Shown here: piece by piece, positions 7,532 to 16,571 of the stretch
Numbering within the stretch: position 1 is the first letter of the stretch
How the letters are laid out: every line of letters starts with the position of its first letter
NCBI GenBank assembly: GCA_963803335.1
Contig: CAWDME010000019.1
Coordinates: forward strand, 1 to 64,000
Direction of reading: 5' to 3'
Source: DASSUW01 sp963803335
GTDB lineage: Bacteria; Actinomycetota; Thermoleophilia; Solirubrobacterales; Solirubrobacteraceae
DNA length: 64,000 nt
Made by a program: the position numbers and the translations under genes
Notes under the pieces: model-generated
Told to the model about the DNA's origin: nothing
The model's input: only the letters and a program-made list of their open reading frames with translations
The model's database searches: none

Positions 7532-9799
7532 CGCGGCGGCTGCGCCGCGACGGCGCTCGAGCCACGGCGTGAGCTCGGAGGCCGGCAGCGGACGGGAGAG
7601 GTAGTAGCCCTGAGCGACCGTGCAGCCGAGGGCGGTGAGGCGGTCCCAGATCGGGCCGGTCTCGACGCCCTCGGCCACGACCTGCAATCCCAGGTTGCGG
7701 CCGAGGTCGATCGTGGAGCGGACGATCGTCGCGTCGTCCTCGTCGTCGACCATGTTCATGACGAACGAGCGGTCGATCTTGATCTCGTCGACCGGCAGGC
7801 GCTTCAGGTAGGCCAGTGACGAGTAGCCGGTGCCGAAGTCGTCGATCGACAGGCGGATACCCATCTCGGACAGGCGCTCGAGGATCGCGCGCGTGCGGGC
7901 GGGGTCCTCGAGCATCGTCGACTCGGTGATCTCCAGCTCGAGCCGGTCGGCGGCGACGCCCCGATGGGCGAGCAGCGCTGCGACCTGGTCCGGGAACTCG
8001 ACGTCGAGCAGGTTGCGCGTGGACAGGTTGACGGCGACGCCGAGGTCCCAGCCCGCGGCCGCCCAGTCGCGCACCTGGCCCAGCGCGGCGTCGATGACGT
8101 AGCGGGTCAGCGGCTTGATCAGCCCCGTCTGCTGCACGAGCGGGATGAAGTCGTCGGGCATGATCAGGCCGCGCTCGGGGTGCTGCCAGCGCACGAGCGC
8201 CTCGACCGAGCGGACCGACCCGTCGGCCAGGAACGCCTTCGGCTGGTAATGCAGGACGAGCTCGCGGCGCTCGAGCGCGCGGCGCAGCTCGCCGACGAGC
8301 GTGAGCCGGCCGGCGTCGTGGCGCACGCACGACACGTCGTAGAACGCGTAGCCGGAGTTCTTCTCCTTGGCGTGGTACATCGCCACGTCGGCGTGCTTGA
8401 TCAGCGTGTCGACGTCCTCGCCGTCGTCGGGGAAGACCGCGATGCCGATCGAGCCCTCGATCACGAGCGGCAGGCCCTCGACTCTGATCGGGCGGCCGAT
8501 CTCCGCGCGGACGCGCTCCATCGCCACGAGCACGTCGGCGGGCAGGTCGATGCCCGGCAGCAGCAGGCCGAACTCGTCGCCGCCGAGGCGGGCGACCGTG
8601 TCGGAGTCGCGCAGCGCGCGCTCCAGCCGGCGGCCGAGCTCCATCAGCAGCGCGTCGCCGGCGGCGTGCCCGAGCGAGTCGTTGACCTCCTTGAAGCGGT
8701 CGAGGTCCATCATCACGACCGCGAGGTGGCGGTTCTCGCGCCGCGCGGCGCGGATCGCGAGCTCGATGCGGTCACGGAACAGCGTGCGGTTGGCGAGCCC
8801 GGTGAGCGCGTCGTGTAGCGCCTGGTACTCGTTGAGCTCGGACTGCTCGACGAGCTGCTGCTTGGCCTCGTTCTCGGCGGCGCGGCTGACGGCGGCGGAC
8901 AGGGCGACGGCGAGCAGCTCGAGCGTCTGGCGCTCCTCCTCGCCGAGCCGCCGGTCGGGATCGCAGCTCATCACGTTGAGCGCCGCGACCGGCTCGTCAC
9001 CGGCGAACAGCGGCACGCAGATCAGCGAGTGGTCGCCCGTACGGGCCTGCAGCTTGCGGTTGATCCGCGGGTCCGTGAGCGTGTCGGAGATGAGCAGCGT
9101 GTCGCGCGCGTCGACCGCGTGCTTGACGATCGAGTCCGCGAGCGGACGGCGCTGGTGGACCGACCAGGCGGCGGTGCCGCCGGCGGCGGCGACCACGACC
9201 TCGTCGCCGTCGAACAGGCTGACCATCGCGCCGTCGGACCCCGTGAGCGTCATCGCGCAGTCGACGATCAGGTTCAGCACGCTCTCGAGGTCGCTGCCCG
9301 CGGCCGCGATGTCGCGCTGAGCCTCGACGATCCGCGCGAGGCGCTCGGAGTTGTGCCGCAGCGCGACCTCGATCTGCTTGCGCTCGGTGATGTCCTGGAT
9401 GACGACGATCGCGGTCGGCTCCTCGCCGGGCGCGTCGGTGACCGCGGTGGTGCGAGTGAATGCCCACAGCTCGCGGCCGTCGCGCGCCAGGTAGCGCTTC
9501 TCGAGCTCGTACGCCGTGCGCGTGCCGGCGACGAGCTCGGCGTGCAGCGCCAGCTGCTCGTCGAGATGATCGGGATGGATGACGTCCGGGAACGTCATCC
9601 GGAAGAGCTCCTCGCCGCTGTAGCCGAGCAGCGCCTGAGCGCCGGCGTTGCTGTGCAGCGCGTGGCCGACCGCGTCGATGTGGACGATGCCGACCGAGGC
9701 GCCGTCGAAGATCGTCTGCAACCGGTTCAGGGCGTCGCCGGCGTCCGCGTGCACTCGCGCGCGCGTGACGTCCACCGCGGCCTGGAGGCGACCGGTCAT
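7529..9799 (-). CDS. PAS-GAF-GGDEF-EAL cyclic-di-GMP enzyme
   Basis: 756 residues from ATG 9799. Order: PAS (about 15-135, TIFDGASVGIVHID), GAF (about 165-300, DGAMVSLFDGDEVVV), GGDEF (about 320-480) and EAL (about 490-745). The diguanylate cyclase site is intact (RLGGDEFGLLL) with the inhibitory RxxD five residues before it (RDSD-TVARL-GGDEF). The phosphodiesterase residues are also present: EALVRW, NLST, ELEITEST, DDFGTGYSS, KIDRSFV and EGVET. Both activities are therefore possible, with the sensor domains choosing between them. No membrane segments, so it is cytoplasmic. An upstream in-frame start at 9979 would cross a strong hairpin and is unlikely. Confidence 0.9.
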   Translation of the reverse strand: MTGRLQAAVDVTRARVHADAGDALNRLQTIFDGASVGIVHIDAVGHALHSNAGAQALLGYSGEELFRMTFPDVIHPDHLDEQLALHAELVAGTRTAYELEKRYLARDGRELWAFTRTTAVTDAPGEEPTAIVVIQDITERKQIEVALRHNSERLARIVEAQRDIAAAGSDLESVLNLIVDCAMTLTGSDGAMVSLFDGDEVVVAAAGGTAAWSVHQRRPLADSIVKHAVDARDTLLISDTLTDPRINRKLQARTGDHSLICVPLFAGDEPVAALNVMSCDPDRRLGEEERQTLELLAVALSAAVSRAAENEAKQQLVEQSELNEYQALHDALTGLANRTLFRDRIELAIRAARRENRHLAVVMMDLDRFKEVNDSLGHAAGDALLMELGRRLERALRDSDTVARLGGDEFGLLLPGIDLPADVLVAMERVRAEIGRPIRVEGLPLVIEGSIGIAVFPDDGEDVDTLIKHADVAMYHAKEKNSGYAFYDVSCVRHDAGRLTLVGELRRALERRELVLHYQPKAFLADGSVRSVEALVRWQHPERGLIMPDDFIPLVQQTGLIKPLTRYVIDAALGQVRDWAAAGWDLGVAVNLSTRNLLDVEFPDQVAALLAHRGVAADRLELEITESTMLEDPARTRAILERLSEMGIRLSIDDFGTGYSSLAYLKRLPVDEIKIDRSFVMNMVDDEDDATIVRSTIDLGRNLGLQVVAEGVETGPIWDRLTALGCTVAQGYYLSRPLPASELTPWLERRRGAAAA

Positions 9800-9862
9800 G
9801 GCCTGGGTATCGGCCTGACCGGTCGCAGGTTTAGGCGCAATGGCGCTATTGGCCGGGTAGTG

Positions 9863-9894
9863 CCGGGGCCTCCCCGCACAGGCGGAGGCCCCGG
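9863..9894 (-). terminator. Perfect 11-bp GC hairpin, terminator-like
   Basis: Arms 9863-9873 (CCGGGGCCTCC) and 9884-9894 (GGAGGCCCCGG) pair perfectly around a 10-base loop. It lies downstream of the minus-strand RTX-like gene and before the next minus-strand gene. No T-run follows on either strand, so termination would be of the non-canonical GC-hairpin type seen in actinobacteria. Confidence 0.55.
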
Positions 9895-9914
9895 CGGCCC
9901 TACCCCCTAGCTGA

Positions 9915-9984
9915 GATGGTTGATTCCTCGACCCACGCACCCGCCTGGGCGCGTCCCGCGGCGCAGGCCAAGGAATCAACCATC
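9915..9984. repeat. 14-bp perfect inverted repeat across a stop codon, with nested stem
   Basis: GATGGTTGATTCCT (9915-9928) and AGGAATCAACCATC (9971-9984) are exact inverse complements. The 42-base loop contains an inner pair GCCTG/CAGGC. The right arm includes two bases of the RTX-like gene's stop codon. These arms are AT-richer than their surroundings. It could be the first hairpin of a compound terminator or a protein-binding site. Confidence 0.7.
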
Positions 9985-11797
9985 AGTCGTCCGCGCCGAG
10001 ATCGACGATCGGCGTGATGAGCGAGTCCACGGTGTCCTCGAGCGTGACCCGGTCATCGCCGCCGAGCGTCTGGATGCGCAGCGTGTCGTTGGCGGGCTCG
10101 CCGCCGACGACGCGTGTCTGCGCGGCCAGGCCGAGGACCTGCACCTGCGTGTCGGCTCGTCGGAGCTGCACGGAGTCCGACCCGTCGGTGCCATTGACGA
10201 CGACGCTGTCCGCAGCGGCGTCGCCTGCACCGTCGAATCCGGCCAGGTTGACGTCGACGGTCTTGACCGCCGTGCCGGTGAGGTCATTGACGGTGACGAC
10301 GTCGGCACCGCCGAGCGTCGCGATGTCGACGCCTTCGATGCCGTCGAAGTCCTGCGTGACCGCCGCGACGTTGCGGGTGAGCCGGCCGCGCGAGCCGTTC
10401 GCCGACACATCGATGATCTCGCCGATGTTCGATCCGTTGAAGTCGAGGACGTCGGTGCCGCCCTCGCCCTCGACGACATCGCTGCCGTCACCGGGATCCC
10501 ACTGGAAGGTGTCGGCGCCGGTGCCGAGTTGCGCCGTGTCGGCGCCGATGTTGCCGTCGACGCGGTCGTTGCCGCTCCCGCCGAGCAGCAGCTCGGGGAA
10601 GTTGGTGCCGCGCACGACGTCATCGCCGGCGCCACCGTCGAGCGTGAGCTCGGTCGGTGACAGCGGGCCGTTCTGGCCGTTGATCGTGTCGGGCCCGCCG
10701 AGGCCTTGGACGGCCAGGGTCTCGGTCGCCGCGCCGAACACCGAAGTGCCCGTGAACACCGCGACCTTGTCCGGCAGGGGAGCGACGCCGATCGTGTCCG
10801 CCTGGTTGGTGCCCTTGTAGACGGCGCTGTCCGTGCCGGTGCCGCCGAGCGCGTTCACTCCCACCGGGCCCTCGAGCCCGACGTCGCCGGTGATCGTGTC
10901 GTCGCCGCCGCGCGCGTCGATATTGACGCTGTCGGCCGCCTCGCCGTTGGTGACGTGCGTCTGCGCGGCCAGGCCGCCCACCGTGACGCCGCCCGTCGGC
11001 GAGCTCGCCGTGATCGCATCGGCGTCCTCGGTGCCGACCGCGGTGACCGTGTCGGCCGCGGCGTCGCCCTGGCCGTCGAAGCCGGCGAGGTCGACGTTGA
11101 CGGTCTTGAGCGCGGTGCCGGCGAGATCGCCGACCGTCACGTTGTCGGCGCCACCGAGCGTGCGGATGTCCGCGCGCTCGATCCCGTCGAAGTCCTGCGT
11201 GATCGCCGCGACGTTGCGGAACAGCCGCACGCGCTCGCCGTTGGCCGACACGTCGATGTTCTCGCCGATGTTGGAGCCGTTGAAGGCGAGGACGTCGTTG
11301 CCGCCCTGGCCCTCGACGACGTCGCTGCCGTCGCCGGGATCCCACTGGTTGACGTCGTTGCCCGGGCCGAGGTCGATCGTGTCGGCGCCGATGTTGCCGT
11401 CGACGAAGTCGTTACCGCCCTCGCCGTTGAGCACGTTGTCGCCGTTGTTGCCGATCAGTCGGTCGGCGCCGCTGCCGCCGTTGAGCGTGAACGGCTTGTC
11501 GACGGTGGCGCTGTTCAGGAGCTGCACCTCGTCGTCGCCGCCGCCGGCGTTCACGACCACGGCGCTGAACTGCGTACGGTCGAACGTGAAGTCGGTCGTG
11601 CCGTCCTCGCCGACATCCGCCACGAGCTGCGTCGGCGAGACGTCCGCCAGCAGCAGCTTGTCGCTCGCCGAGTTGCCGGTGAGCGTGAGTGTGCCGCCGT
11701 CGATCTTGCTCGTGTAGGCGGCCGATGCCTGACTGGCGCCGACCCCCAGCACGGCCATGGCCAGCGCGCCGGCGAGCACGCCGCGGCGGGCCTTCAC
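9983..11797 (-). CDS. Secreted RTX-like calcium-binding repeat protein
   Basis: 604 residues from GTG 11797. A signal peptide opens it (KARRG, an Ala/Leu core, QASA). The body is an internal duplication of a module of about 250 residues. Each copy has hemolysin-type nonapeptide repeats (GGSGADRLIG, GEGGNDFVDG; GGSGNDRVDG), the segment QWDPGDGSDVVEG, FNGSNIGE, and a TVDVNLAGFDG-type strand. In type-I-secreted RTX proteins GGxGxD loops bind Ca2+; here the signal peptide indicates Sec export instead. GTG was chosen because it is coupled (GTGA) to a short leader ORF with an ideal ribosome site; ATG 11833 lies 15 bases from that site and is less likely. Confidence 0.8.
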   Translation of the reverse strand: MKARRGVLAGALAMAVLGVGASQASAAYTSKIDGGTLTLTGNSASDKLLLADVSPTQLVADVGEDGTTDFTFDRTQFSAVVVNAGGGDDEVQLLNSATVDKPFTLNGGSGADRLIGNNGDNVLNGEGGNDFVDGNIGADTIDLGPGNDVNQWDPGDGSDVVEGQGGNDVLAFNGSNIGENIDVSANGERVRLFRNVAAITQDFDGIERADIRTLGGADNVTVGDLAGTALKTVNVDLAGFDGQGDAAADTVTAVGTEDADAITASSPTGGVTVGGLAAQTHVTNGEAADSVNIDARGGDDTITGDVGLEGPVGVNALGGTGTDSAVYKGTNQADTIGVAPLPDKVAVFTGTSVFGAATETLAVQGLGGPDTINGQNGPLSPTELTLDGGAGDDVVRGTNFPELLLGGSGNDRVDGNIGADTAQLGTGADTFQWDPGDGSDVVEGEGGTDVLDFNGSNIGEIIDVSANGSRGRLTRNVAAVTQDFDGIEGVDIATLGGADVVTVNDLTGTAVKTVDVNLAGFDGAGDAAADSVVVNGTDGSDSVQLRRADTQVQVLGLAAQTRVVGGEPANDTLRIQTLGGDDRVTLEDTVDSLITPIVDLGADD

Positions 11798-11841
11798 TGA
11801 GCACCCCGGAAGACGGGGATGAGCGCAATCCATCGACGCAT
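11794..11841 (-). CDS. 15-codon leader ORF
   Basis: ATG 11841 is seven bases after a perfect AAGGAGG (11849-11855, minus strand) and encodes MRRWIALIPVFRGAQ. Its TGA (11794-11796) overlaps the GTG start of the RTX-like gene, giving GTGA. The strong ribosome site therefore serves the leader peptide, and the downstream gene would be reached by re-initiation. The ORF is short, so expression is an inference from the site spacing and overlap. A one-base assembly error joining the two frames is the main alternative. Confidence 0.45.
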   Translation of the reverse strand: MRRWIALIPVFRGAQ

Positions 11842-11848
11842 CGATGAA

Positions 11849-11870
11849 CCTCCTTGGTTCAGGTAGGAGG
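11849..11870 (-). promoter_or_regulatory. Hairpin that would mask the leader ribosome binding site
   Basis: On the minus-strand transcript CCTCCT (complement of 11865-11870) can pair with AGGAGG (complement of 11849-11854) across a 10-base loop. The 3' arm is the Shine-Dalgarno sequence itself, so closing the stem would block initiation. Six strong pairs; a control role is inferred. Confidence 0.45.
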
Positions 11871-11886
11871 GAGGGGGTGGGGAGGG
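11869..11886 (+). promoter_or_regulatory. G-quadruplex motif in a divergent promoter region
   Basis: Runs of 3, 5, 4 and 3 G (11869-11871, 11873-11877, 11879-11882, 11884-11886) are separated by single bases A, T and A. This is the strongest class of intramolecular G4 motif. It lies between the RTX-like gene (minus) and the LAL regulator (plus), next to the masked ribosome site. No clear -10/-35 pair is visible in the remaining part of this 280-base gap. Confidence 0.55.
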
Positions 11887-12122
11887 ATGTGTGCCGCGGG
11901 CCGTGCGCTCGAGCGATGCGCTCAGCGCGACGGCCGCGAGGACCGTGGTAGGCGATTCCATTCGGTTTTCCTTGCCCGTAGCGGGCGCGTGGGGGAGCTG
12001 GGGAGAGGCGGCGCGCGGTGCGTGGGAGGAGCGCGTCGCAGTCCGAATGGTCCCGCAACCAGAGCGTTGTCCGCAACGGTAGAGTTTTGTCCCGCTGACC
12101 CGAGGGTTATCGGGGACCGACC

Positions 12123-14933
12123 ATGAGTCTTCAGGCGGCGACCCCTACGCAACGACTCCTCGAGCGCGATCGCGAGCTGGAGGCGATCCGCCGGGCGCTC
12201 GCCCAGTCTGCGCAGGGCACCGGCGAACTGCTGATGATCGACGGGCCGGCCGGCGTCGGCAAGACGGCACTGATCGACGCAGCGAGCGAGGCCGCCGGCG
12301 ACAGCGACCTGCTCGTGCTGCGCGCACGCGGCGCCGAGCTGGAACGCGCGTTCGGGTTCGGCGTCGTCCGCCAGCTGTTCGACGAGGTGCTCCGCAGCGG
12401 CCGCTTCGACCTCGTGGCGCTGTTCACGGGCGCCGCGCGCTTCGCGGCGCCGCTGCTGGCGGTCGAGCTCGACGACAGCGGGACCGCCGCCCCGCCGGAC
12501 GACCCGTTCGCCGCCCGCCACGCCCTCTATTGGCTGCTCGCCAACCTCGCCGCGCAGCGGCCGCTCGCCGTGCTGGTGGACGACGCGCACTGGGCCGACG
12601 GCATGTCGCTCGGCGTGCTCGCGCACGTCGCCAACCGCCTCGAGGGCATCCCGGCCGCACTGCTCGTCGCGAGCCGCTCGGAGGAGTCGCTCGAAGGCCT
12701 CGACGTGCTGCGCCGCCAAGCGGGCGCCCACGGCACGCTGCTGCGCGTCCAGCCGCTCGGCGCGGACGCGGCCGCGATGGTCGTGCGCATGTACGCGCCG
12801 GGCGCCGACGACACCCTCTGCCGCGACGCCCACGTCGCGACCGGCGGCAACCCGTTCCTGCTCTCTGAGCTCGCGCGGGCGGTGCTCGTGGGCGTGCGCA
12901 GCCCGGTGGCCGAGCAGAGCCCGGAGCGCGTGACGCGCGAGATCTCCGCCCGGCTCGGGCGGCTGCCCGACGCCGCGCGCCGCCTGGCCCACGCGGCGGC
13001 CGTGCTCGGCAGCGGCGCGCCGTTGCGCCAGGCCGCCGCGCTGGGCGGCGTCGACGACGACGAGGCGGCCGCGGCCGCCGACGCGTTGGTCGCGAGCGGC
13101 GTGCTGCGCAGCGCGCACCCGATCGAGTTCCTGCACCCGCTCGTGGGCGCGGCCGTGTACGCCGGGCTCGGGCCGGCCGCCCGATCACGCGACCACGGCC
13201 GGGCGGCGCACCTGCTCGACGCCGAGGGCGCGTCGCCCGAGCGTGTCGCCGCGCAGCTCCTGCGCTGCCAGCCGGCCGGCGACAAGTGGGCGTTCGAGCG
13301 ACTGGTCGTCGCTGCCGAGCAGGCCTCGGCGCGCGCCGCGATCGACGCGGTGGCCACCTACCTGCAGCGCGCGCTCGACGAGCCCGCGCCGCCGGAACGG
13401 CGCGGCGAGATCCTGCTCGAACTGGGCGCCGCCCAAGTGCTGGGCGACCCGCTCGGCGGGGTCGCGCACGTGCGCGAGGCGCTCGACCTCGATCTCGACC
13501 TCGACCAACGCTTCCGGGCGACGATGCTGCTCGCCGGCGTGCTCGGACAGACCGGCTACGTGGCAGAAGCCGCGGAAGTGCTCGAGCAGCAGTCCGACGC
13601 GTTCACCGACCGGCCCGACCTGCGCGGCCAGACCGAGGCGGCGCTCGCGAACATCACCCGCATCGACCCGGCCACCCGCCCGCGTGCCGCCGGCGCAATC
13701 GAGCGGATGCGGGGCCGCGTCGACGCCGGCGTCGAGCGCGATCCGTCGGTGCTCGGCACGATCGCGGCCGAGATGGCGATGGCCGGCGAGCCGATCGAAC
13801 CGATCGGTGACATCGCCGAGCGCGCGGTCATCGGCATCGAGGGGACCGCGACCCTCGCCCACGGCTGGTCCTGGTACAACGCGGTCCGCTCGCTCACCGT
13901 GAGCGGGCGCTACGACGCGGCGCTGCGCAGCATGGCGGTCGCGCTCGAGCGCAACCGCGAGCGCGGCGCGGTGCTCGATATCGGCGGCGTGCTCACCTTC
14001 CGCGCCGAGCTGTACCTGCATGTCGGCGATCTCACGAACGCCGAGGTCGACGCTCGCACGCTGAAGGAGATCTCCCTCACCTGTGGCTGGCCGCTCGGCG
14101 AGGGCTTCTCGGCCGCCTGGCTGGGCGAGGTGCTGATCGACCGCGGCGAGCTGGACGAGGCCGAGCGGGTGCTCACCGAAGGGCCCTTCGGGCGCCCGGC
14201 GGCCGAGCTCGCGCACGTGCTCCCGTACATCTGGGTGCTGCTCGCGCGCGGGCGCCTGCGGCTCGCGCAAGGCCGGGCAGCCGATGCGGTGGACGACCTG
14301 CGCGGGGCAGGCCGGCGCGCGATCGGGATCGGCTTGCCCAGCCCGACGGTGGCGCCCTGGCGCTCGCTGCTCGCGTGCGCCCTGCTCGACCTCGACCAGC
14401 GCGCGGAGGCCGAGCGGCTCGTCACCGAAGAACTGGAGCTCGCCCGCAACGCCGGCGCCCCGCGCGCGATCGGCATCGCGCTGCGCACAGCCGCGCGCGT
14501 CGGTGACGAGATCCCGCGCCTGCGCGAGTCGGTCGAGGTGCTGCGCCGGAGCGAGGCGCGGCTCGAGCGCGCCCGCTCTCACGCCGCGCTCGGCGCCGCG
14601 CTGTGGCGCACCGGCCAGGCCGAGGATGCGCGCACGTCGCTGCGCTGCGCGGTCGACCTCGCGCACCGCTGCGGCGCCGACGCGCTCGAGGACGCGGCGC
14701 TCGCCGAGCTACGCGCCACCGGCGCCCGCCCGCGCCGGCGCGTTACCACGGGAGCGGGCGCGCTGACGCCGAGCGAGCGCCGGATCGCCGAGCTGGCCGC
14801 GGCCGGGCAGCAGAACCGCGAGATCGCCGAGACGCTGTTCGTGACGATGGCGACCGTCGAGTTCCACTTGCGCAACGCGTACCGCAAGCTCGGGATCAAC
14901 TCGCGCACCCAGCTCGTTGGCGCGCTCGGTTAA
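12123..14933 (+). CDS. LAL-type LuxR transcriptional regulator with AAA ATPase
   Basis: 936 residues, normal for the family. Walker A GPAGVGKT is at residues 41-48 and Walker B LVDDAHWAD at 151-159. A long helical TPR-like sensor region spans about 350-860. The C-terminal LuxR HTH (about 875-932) has LTPSERRIAELAAAG and ATVEFHLRNAYRKLG. Such MalT-like regulators bind ATP and an inducer before activating transcription. It diverges from the RTX-like gene, making that gene a candidate target. Its TAA overlaps the stop of the convergent membrane-protein gene by four bases (TTAA). Confidence 0.93.
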   Translation: MSLQAATPTQRLLERDRELEAIRRALAQSAQGTGELLMIDGPAGVGKTALIDAASEAAGDSDLLVLRARGAELERAFGFGVVRQLFDEVLRSGRFDLVALFTGAARFAAPLLAVELDDSGTAAPPDDPFAARHALYWLLANLAAQRPLAVLVDDAHWADGMSLGVLAHVANRLEGIPAALLVASRSEESLEGLDVLRRQAGAHGTLLRVQPLGADAAAMVVRMYAPGADDTLCRDAHVATGGNPFLLSELARAVLVGVRSPVAEQSPERVTREISARLGRLPDAARRLAHAAAVLGSGAPLRQAAALGGVDDDEAAAAADALVASGVLRSAHPIEFLHPLVGAAVYAGLGPAARSRDHGRAAHLLDAEGASPERVAAQLLRCQPAGDKWAFERLVVAAEQASARAAIDAVATYLQRALDEPAPPERRGEILLELGAAQVLGDPLGGVAHVREALDLDLDLDQRFRATMLLAGVLGQTGYVAEAAEVLEQQSDAFTDRPDLRGQTEAALANITRIDPATRPRAAGAIERMRGRVDAGVERDPSVLGTIAAEMAMAGEPIEPIGDIAERAVIGIEGTATLAHGWSWYNAVRSLTVSGRYDAALRSMAVALERNRERGAVLDIGGVLTFRAELYLHVGDLTNAEVDARTLKEISLTCGWPLGEGFSAAWLGEVLIDRGELDEAERVLTEGPFGRPAAELAHVLPYIWVLLARGRLRLAQGRAADAVDDLRGAGRRAIGIGLPSPTVAPWRSLLACALLDLDQRAEAERLVTEELELARNAGAPRAIGIALRTAARVGDEIPRLRESVEVLRRSEARLERARSHAALGAALWRTGQAEDARTSLRCAVDLAHRCGADALEDAALAELRATGARPRRRVTTGAGALTPSERRIAELAAAGQQNREIAETLFVTMATVEFHLRNAYRKLGINSRTQLVGALG

Positions 14934-15322
14934 CCGAGCACGCAGCCCGCGACCGCGAGCACCCCGGCCAGCGCGCCGATCACGGCCGGCAGACGGCGGT
15001 CGGCGCGCAGGCCGCTGTAGACGGCGCCCATGCCGAGCACGATCGGCAGGCCGCTCCAGAAGACGGCGCAGGTGGCGAGCGCGAGCGCGGCCAGGATCCA
15101 GGCCGCGCGCGCGGGATGCGCGGCGCCGGGCAGCACCCGGGCGAAGAGAATGGCCGCGACGATCGCGCACACGCCGACGGAGACGACGTACGGTGCCAGC
15201 CCGCCGTCCTCCGCCGGCGCGCCGCCGAAGTTCGCGAACGCCAGCGCGCCGGTGGTGATGAGCATGGCCAGCCCGCCGGCCAGCCGCTCGTCCTGCATGC
15301 GGTGAAGCGTGATGGTGGTCAT
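14930..15322 (-). CDS. Four-helix membrane protein, unknown function
   Basis: 130 residues from ATG 15322. About four membrane segments: GGLAMLITTGALAFANF, YVVSVGVCAIVAAILF, ARAAWILAALALATCAVF and AVIGALAGVLAVAGCVL. A short basic loop (SGLRADRRL) lies before the last one. Upstream frame extension is Ser/Thr/Arg-rich and antisense to the kinase gene, so it was excluded. It diverges from the two-component pair and could be its target or regulated partner. No family recognised. Confidence 0.6.
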   Translation of the reverse strand: MTTITLHRMQDERLAGGLAMLITTGALAFANFGGAPAEDGGLAPYVVSVGVCAIVAAILFARVLPGAAHPARAAWILAALALATCAVFWSGLPIVLGMGAVYSGLRADRRLPAVIGALAGVLAVAGCVLG

Positions 15323-15434
15323 GGGCAGCGACGCTACGGGCACCGCGAGCCCGCGTCGTCGGCCGATCTGCTGATTTCTCGACTCATCCATTTGGGCGAG
15401 GACAGGAGCCTTTGCGCGGTGTACGGTCGCGAGC

Positions 15435-16571
15435 GTGACGCGGCGGCGCCTCATCGACTTCGGCTTTCCCTTCGTGCTCGCGGTGGTGGCCAGCATCGAG
15501 ATCGCCACGAGCACGGCGATCAACGTGCCGTGGCCCATCGCGGTGCTGTTCGCGCTCGGCCCGACGGTGCCGCTCGTCTGGCGGCGGCGCGCGCCGCTCG
15601 TCGTGCTCGTCGTCGTGATGGCGTCGATCGTCGTCGCCGATGCGACGTACGACATCGCCAACAACGCGAGCTCGCCGTTCGCGGGGCTACTCGTCGCGGC
15701 GTACGCCACCGGCGCCTACACGAGCCGCCGCGACGGCTGGATCGGCGGCGGGCTGATCGGCGCCATGACGCTGGCGATGGCGGTCTCCAACGGCGAGAAC
15801 GCGGTCGGCGACGCGCTGTTCATCGGCGGCATCCTGTTCGCGGTCTGGGGTGCGGCGATGATCGTGCGAAGCCGCCAGGAACTCGCCCGCGCGCTCGCTG
15901 CCCGCACGATCGAGCTCGAGCACGAGCGCGAGGAGAACGCCAAGCTCGCGGTCGCCGAAGAGCGGGCACGGATCGCGCGCGAGCTCCACGACGTCGTCGC
16001 CCACAACCTCGCAATGATGATCATGCAGGCAGGCGGCGAACGACGAGCGATCGGCGACGAGCGGCCGGAGACGACAACCGTCCTGGAGACGATCGAGGAC
16101 ACCGGCCGCGCGGCGATGGCCGAGATGCGGCGGTTGCTCGGCATGCTGCGCCGCCCCGACGACGAGCTCGCCCTCGCGCCCCAGCCCAGCCTGCGCTACA
16201 TCGACGACCTCGTCGCGCAGGTTCGCGAGGCGGGCATGCCGGTCGACCTGCGGATCGAGGGCGAGCCGCGCCCGGTCGCGCCCGGCGTCGACCTCTCGGC
16301 CTATCGGATCGTGCAGGAGGCGCTCACCAATGCGCTCAAGCACGCCGGTCCGGCGCAGGCGCGAGTGACCGTGCGGTACGGCAAGCACGAGCTCGACATT
16401 GAGATCGCCGACGACGGGGCCGGCGGCGCGAACGGCGCCCCGGGCGGCCACGGGTTGGTGGGCATGCGTGAGCGCGTGGCCCTCTTCGGCGGCAACCTCG
16501 CGGCGGGCCAGCGCCTCGACGGCGGCTACGCGGTGCGCGCCCGGCTTCCGCTCGAAGGCACCGCGACGTGA
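15435..16571 (+). CDS. Membrane sensor histidine kinase (HisKA_3, NarL-type)
   Basis: 378 residues, GTG start. Membrane segments occupy about 10-28, 33-48, 54-70, 80-95, 102-118 and 126-143, so the sensor is mostly within the membrane. The dimerisation/phosphotransfer helix has His185 in ARELHDVVAHNL, and the ATPase domain ends with GGHGLVGMRERV. The gene overlaps the response regulator by four bases (GTGA), so the pair is co-translated. Family members phosphorylate a NarL-type regulator; the signal is unknown. It is an intact parallel of the kinase stub at 7386-7531. Confidence 0.9.
   Translation: MTRRRLIDFGFPFVLAVVASIEIATSTAINVPWPIAVLFALGPTVPLVWRRRAPLVVLVVVMASIVVADATYDIANNASSPFAGLLVAAYATGAYTSRRDGWIGGGLIGAMTLAMAVSNGENAVGDALFIGGILFAVWGAAMIVRSRQELARALAARTIELEHEREENAKLAVAEERARIARELHDVVAHNLAMMIMQAGGERRAIGDERPETTTVLETIEDTGRAAMAEMRRLLGMLRRPDDELALAPQPSLRYIDDLVAQVREAGMPVDLRIEGEPRPVAPGVDLSAYRIVQEALTNALKHAGPAQARVTVRYGKHELDIEIADDGAGGANGAPGGHGLVGMRERVALFGGNLAAGQRLDGGYAVRARLPLEGTAT

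Noticed and set aside
10706..11800. Plus-strand open frames over the RTX-like gene
   Set aside because: Shadows caused by the absence of AT-rich stops; they show no domain while the minus strand has clear Ca-binding repeats.
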